A DNA stretch of 64,000 nucleotides from Liolophura sinensis (Eukaryota > Mollusca > Polyplacophora > Chitonida > Chitonidae). Below, piece by piece: positions 61,803 to 64,000 of this stretch; position 1 is the stretch's first letter, and each line of letters starts with the position of its first letter. The notes under the pieces were generated by a model. The model saw only the letters and a program-made list of their open reading frames with translations. It was not told the origin of the DNA and did no database searches. The stretch spans positions 3,533,991 to 3,597,990 of the forward strand of contig NC_088297.1 in NCBI RefSeq assembly GCF_032854445.1, given 5' to 3'. The translations under genes and the position numbers were made by a program.

Positions 61803-62790
61803 TAGTTACCACCCAAACGTGTGCAGATACCACCCAACAGTGTGCAGCTACCACCTAACAGTGTGGAGCTACCACCAAACAATGTGCAGCTACCACCCAA
61901 CAGGGTGCAGTTACCACCACCCAACACTGTACAGTTAACACCCAACAGTGAACAGTTACCACCCAAAAGTGTACAGGTACCACCCAGCAGTGTGCAGCTA
62001 CCACCCGACAGTGTGCAGCTACCACCAAACAATGTGCAGCTACCATCCGACAGTGTGCAGCTACCACCCGACAGTGTGCAGCTACCACCAAACAATGTGC
62101 AGATACAATCCGACAGTGAGCAGCTACCACCCGACAGTGTGCAGCTATCACCCAACCGTGTGAAGCTACCATCCGACAGTGTGCAGCTACCACCCATCAG
62201 TGTACAGCTACCACACAACAGTGTGCAGCTACCACCCAGCAGTGTACAGTTAACACCCAACAGTGAACAGTTACCACCCAAAAGTGTGCAGTTACCACCC
62301 AGCAGTGTGCAGTTACCCCAACAGTGTGCTGTTACCCAACAATGTGCAGTTACCACCCAGCAGTGTGCAGCTACATTCAAGAGTGTGCACTTAAAACCCA
62401 ACAGTGTTCAGTTACCACCCAAAACTGTGCAACTACCACACATCCAAGTTACCACATACCCAAAAGTGTGCAGCTACCACACATCCAAAAGTGTGCAGTT
62501 GCCACCCATCAGTGTGCAGTTACCCCAACAGTTTGCTGTTACCCAACAGTGTGCAGTCACCTCAAAGAGTGTGCAGCTACACCCAAGAGTGTGCACTTAC
62601 TACCAAACGGTGTGCAGTTACCACCAAAAAATGTGCAGCTACCTCCCAGCACAGTGCAGTTACCACACATCCAAAAGTGTGCAGTTACCACACACCCAAC
62701 AGTGTGCAGTTACAACCCAAAAGCGTGCAGCTACCACCCCACAGCGTACAGCTACCACCCAGCAGTGTGCAGCTACCACCCATTACCACA
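61803..62790. repeat. 21-base minisatellite, about 47 units
   Basis: Unit close to CAGCTACCACCCAACAGTGTG. As 21 is a multiple of three, one + frame runs 358 codons, with a heptapeptide repeat (QLPPNSV) until about 62340 and shifted frames after indels. The - strand is likewise open (208 codons). No start context, signal peptide or splice evidence sets any frame apart. Confidence 0.93.
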
Positions 62791-63730
62791 CACCTGCTAC
62801 CCAACATCAAACCTTAATACACACCCAATGTCCCACAGTGTCTTCGTACAACTGCGCAAACAGCATTAATCAGTTTCCACACCTTATTAAACAATGATCA
62901 CGCAGTACTAAAGATTTGCCGACCAGTGTTTTTGCAGTCAGTGAGACAAAATTGCCACGAATGAAAAGTTGATAGTTGCGGTGTCTGATGGTATCGTTTG
63001 CAGCATGCTTAATACAGAAAAGAAAGAAAACAAAAGCAGGCACTACACTTCTGTCTTTCGCAGTTTTCGCGAGTAAAATGATAAGATGAGTAAGATATTC
63101 TCAATCACAAATTATCTCATATCACAAGTGAGATAAAAGCGATCAAAACGGCATGTAGTACAACACTTTGGTGTCAGTAGGTGACATGGCCGTTGATAAT
63201 GACCCAGGTAAATAAAAAAAGATGGGAACCCAGTCTCAACGTAGGAAGCAGGTGATTCGATAATGAGTAAACATGACTGCTCAGAAATATAACCTGAATC
63301 AACAGAGAAATGGCCGCCTATAGAGAGCTTTGTTTTTTTTTGCTTTGTTTTGTTTTTTGTTATCTGTTATTTCCAAACATAATTGTAACTCAATTCGTGA
63401 TGGCAGAAGACTCCGTTTTTTAAATGTTTAGCTTTGAATAATGTATGAGCGAAACATATGTTCCAAAATCCATGTTATTTCCATGAGCGTTTTTTTTTCC
63501 GCTGACTGCCTGCTTTAAACAGTACAATTCCGAGTGTCTTTCAAGCACCGCGTGTTTTGTCAAAATGGTAAAGCCCGCTTATCTAGTCTTAACTTGTGAA
63601 ACATCACAGCATCATTTAATACTGCTAATACTCCATTCATTTCCATCAAATTCAATTGTTAAACTAAAAAAGAAAGACGAAATTTACTGTGAGCGTGCAA
63701 GTATGATTTCTTCATACTGTCAGAGTCAAG
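62791..63730. other. No gene recognised
   Basis: Nothing identified; the frame at 63565-63822 runs into the next array. Confidence 0.5.
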
Positions 63731-63842
63731 GTGTAGGATCTTCACAAAATACAGGTTCTTCACAAATACAGGTTCTTCACAAATATAGGTTCTTCACAAG
63801 TTTTGGTTATTCCCAAGTATAGGATCTTTACAAACATAACGT
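63731..63842. repeat. 17-19-base tandem repeat
   Basis: About six units of AGGTTCTTCACAAATAT, the last ones diverged (AGGATCTTTACAAACAT). Confidence 0.9.
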
Positions 63843-64000
63843 TTCTCACAAGTATATGTTTTACCAGAAGTCCATTACCTAGAAGCATGCAACTTCCCTA
63901 TAGCTAGCCTCCACGGCACTTTACACTTTTTTTCATCTGTAATACATTATGAAACATATCTGCGCAGCCACAAAGATTTTTCTCTCTATTGCGCAGATAA

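Overview
The window is nuclear DNA of an animal, most likely a lophotrochozoan and probably a mollusc. The grounds are spliced genes with GT-AG introns, AATAAA signals, tRNA-derived SINEs whose body and tail I recognise from mollusc genomes, a degraded non-LTR retrotransposon, several foldback (MITE-like) families and very many minisatellites. The species cannot be named from sequence alone. There is nothing bacterial or phage-like.

Two genes can be supported. (1) On the + strand, six exons between 4404 and 15787 join into a 151-residue secreted protein. No single exon exceeds 125 bases. The signal peptide ends just before a histidine, and the mature protein has four cysteines, an Asn-His-Trp motif and a C-terminal YQCSD motif. 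This matches the layout of the histidine-brace, LPMO-like copper proteins of the BIM1/X325 type. (2) On the - strand, 42791-41451 (possibly from 42815) holds a largely intronless class A (rhodopsin-like) GPCR of 446 residues, probably a neuropeptide-type receptor.

The first gene has unusual introns. In front of exon 3, the acceptor and 5' part of the exon are repeated about every 115 bases, leaving at least five fossil partial exons. Behind exon 4, the exon's 3' edge and its splice donor have been amplified into another array. Intron 4 also carries a 1.1 kb array of a 19-base unit, open in all six frames, which explains the longest reading frames there.

The rest is repeats. About 25 copies or pieces of one SINE (SINE-A) lie on both strands, several with clear target-site duplications. 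A second SINE family (SINE-B) ends in (CACT)n. A LINE remnant (20540-22235) is split by a SINE-B copy. A solo LTR (47768-48173) sits inside an 18-base minisatellite with a GGGG duplication. Four foldback families are present; one copy contains another element inserted with a 10-base duplication. Unrelated arrays lie at 2.3, 9-10, 12.8, 14, 24.4, 26-28, 31.8-35, 38.9, 47.6, 51 and 61.8 kb. Most long open frames in the window are read-through of these arrays or of SINEs and are not annotated as genes. SINE and array edges are accurate to about 5-15 bases unless a duplication fixes them.
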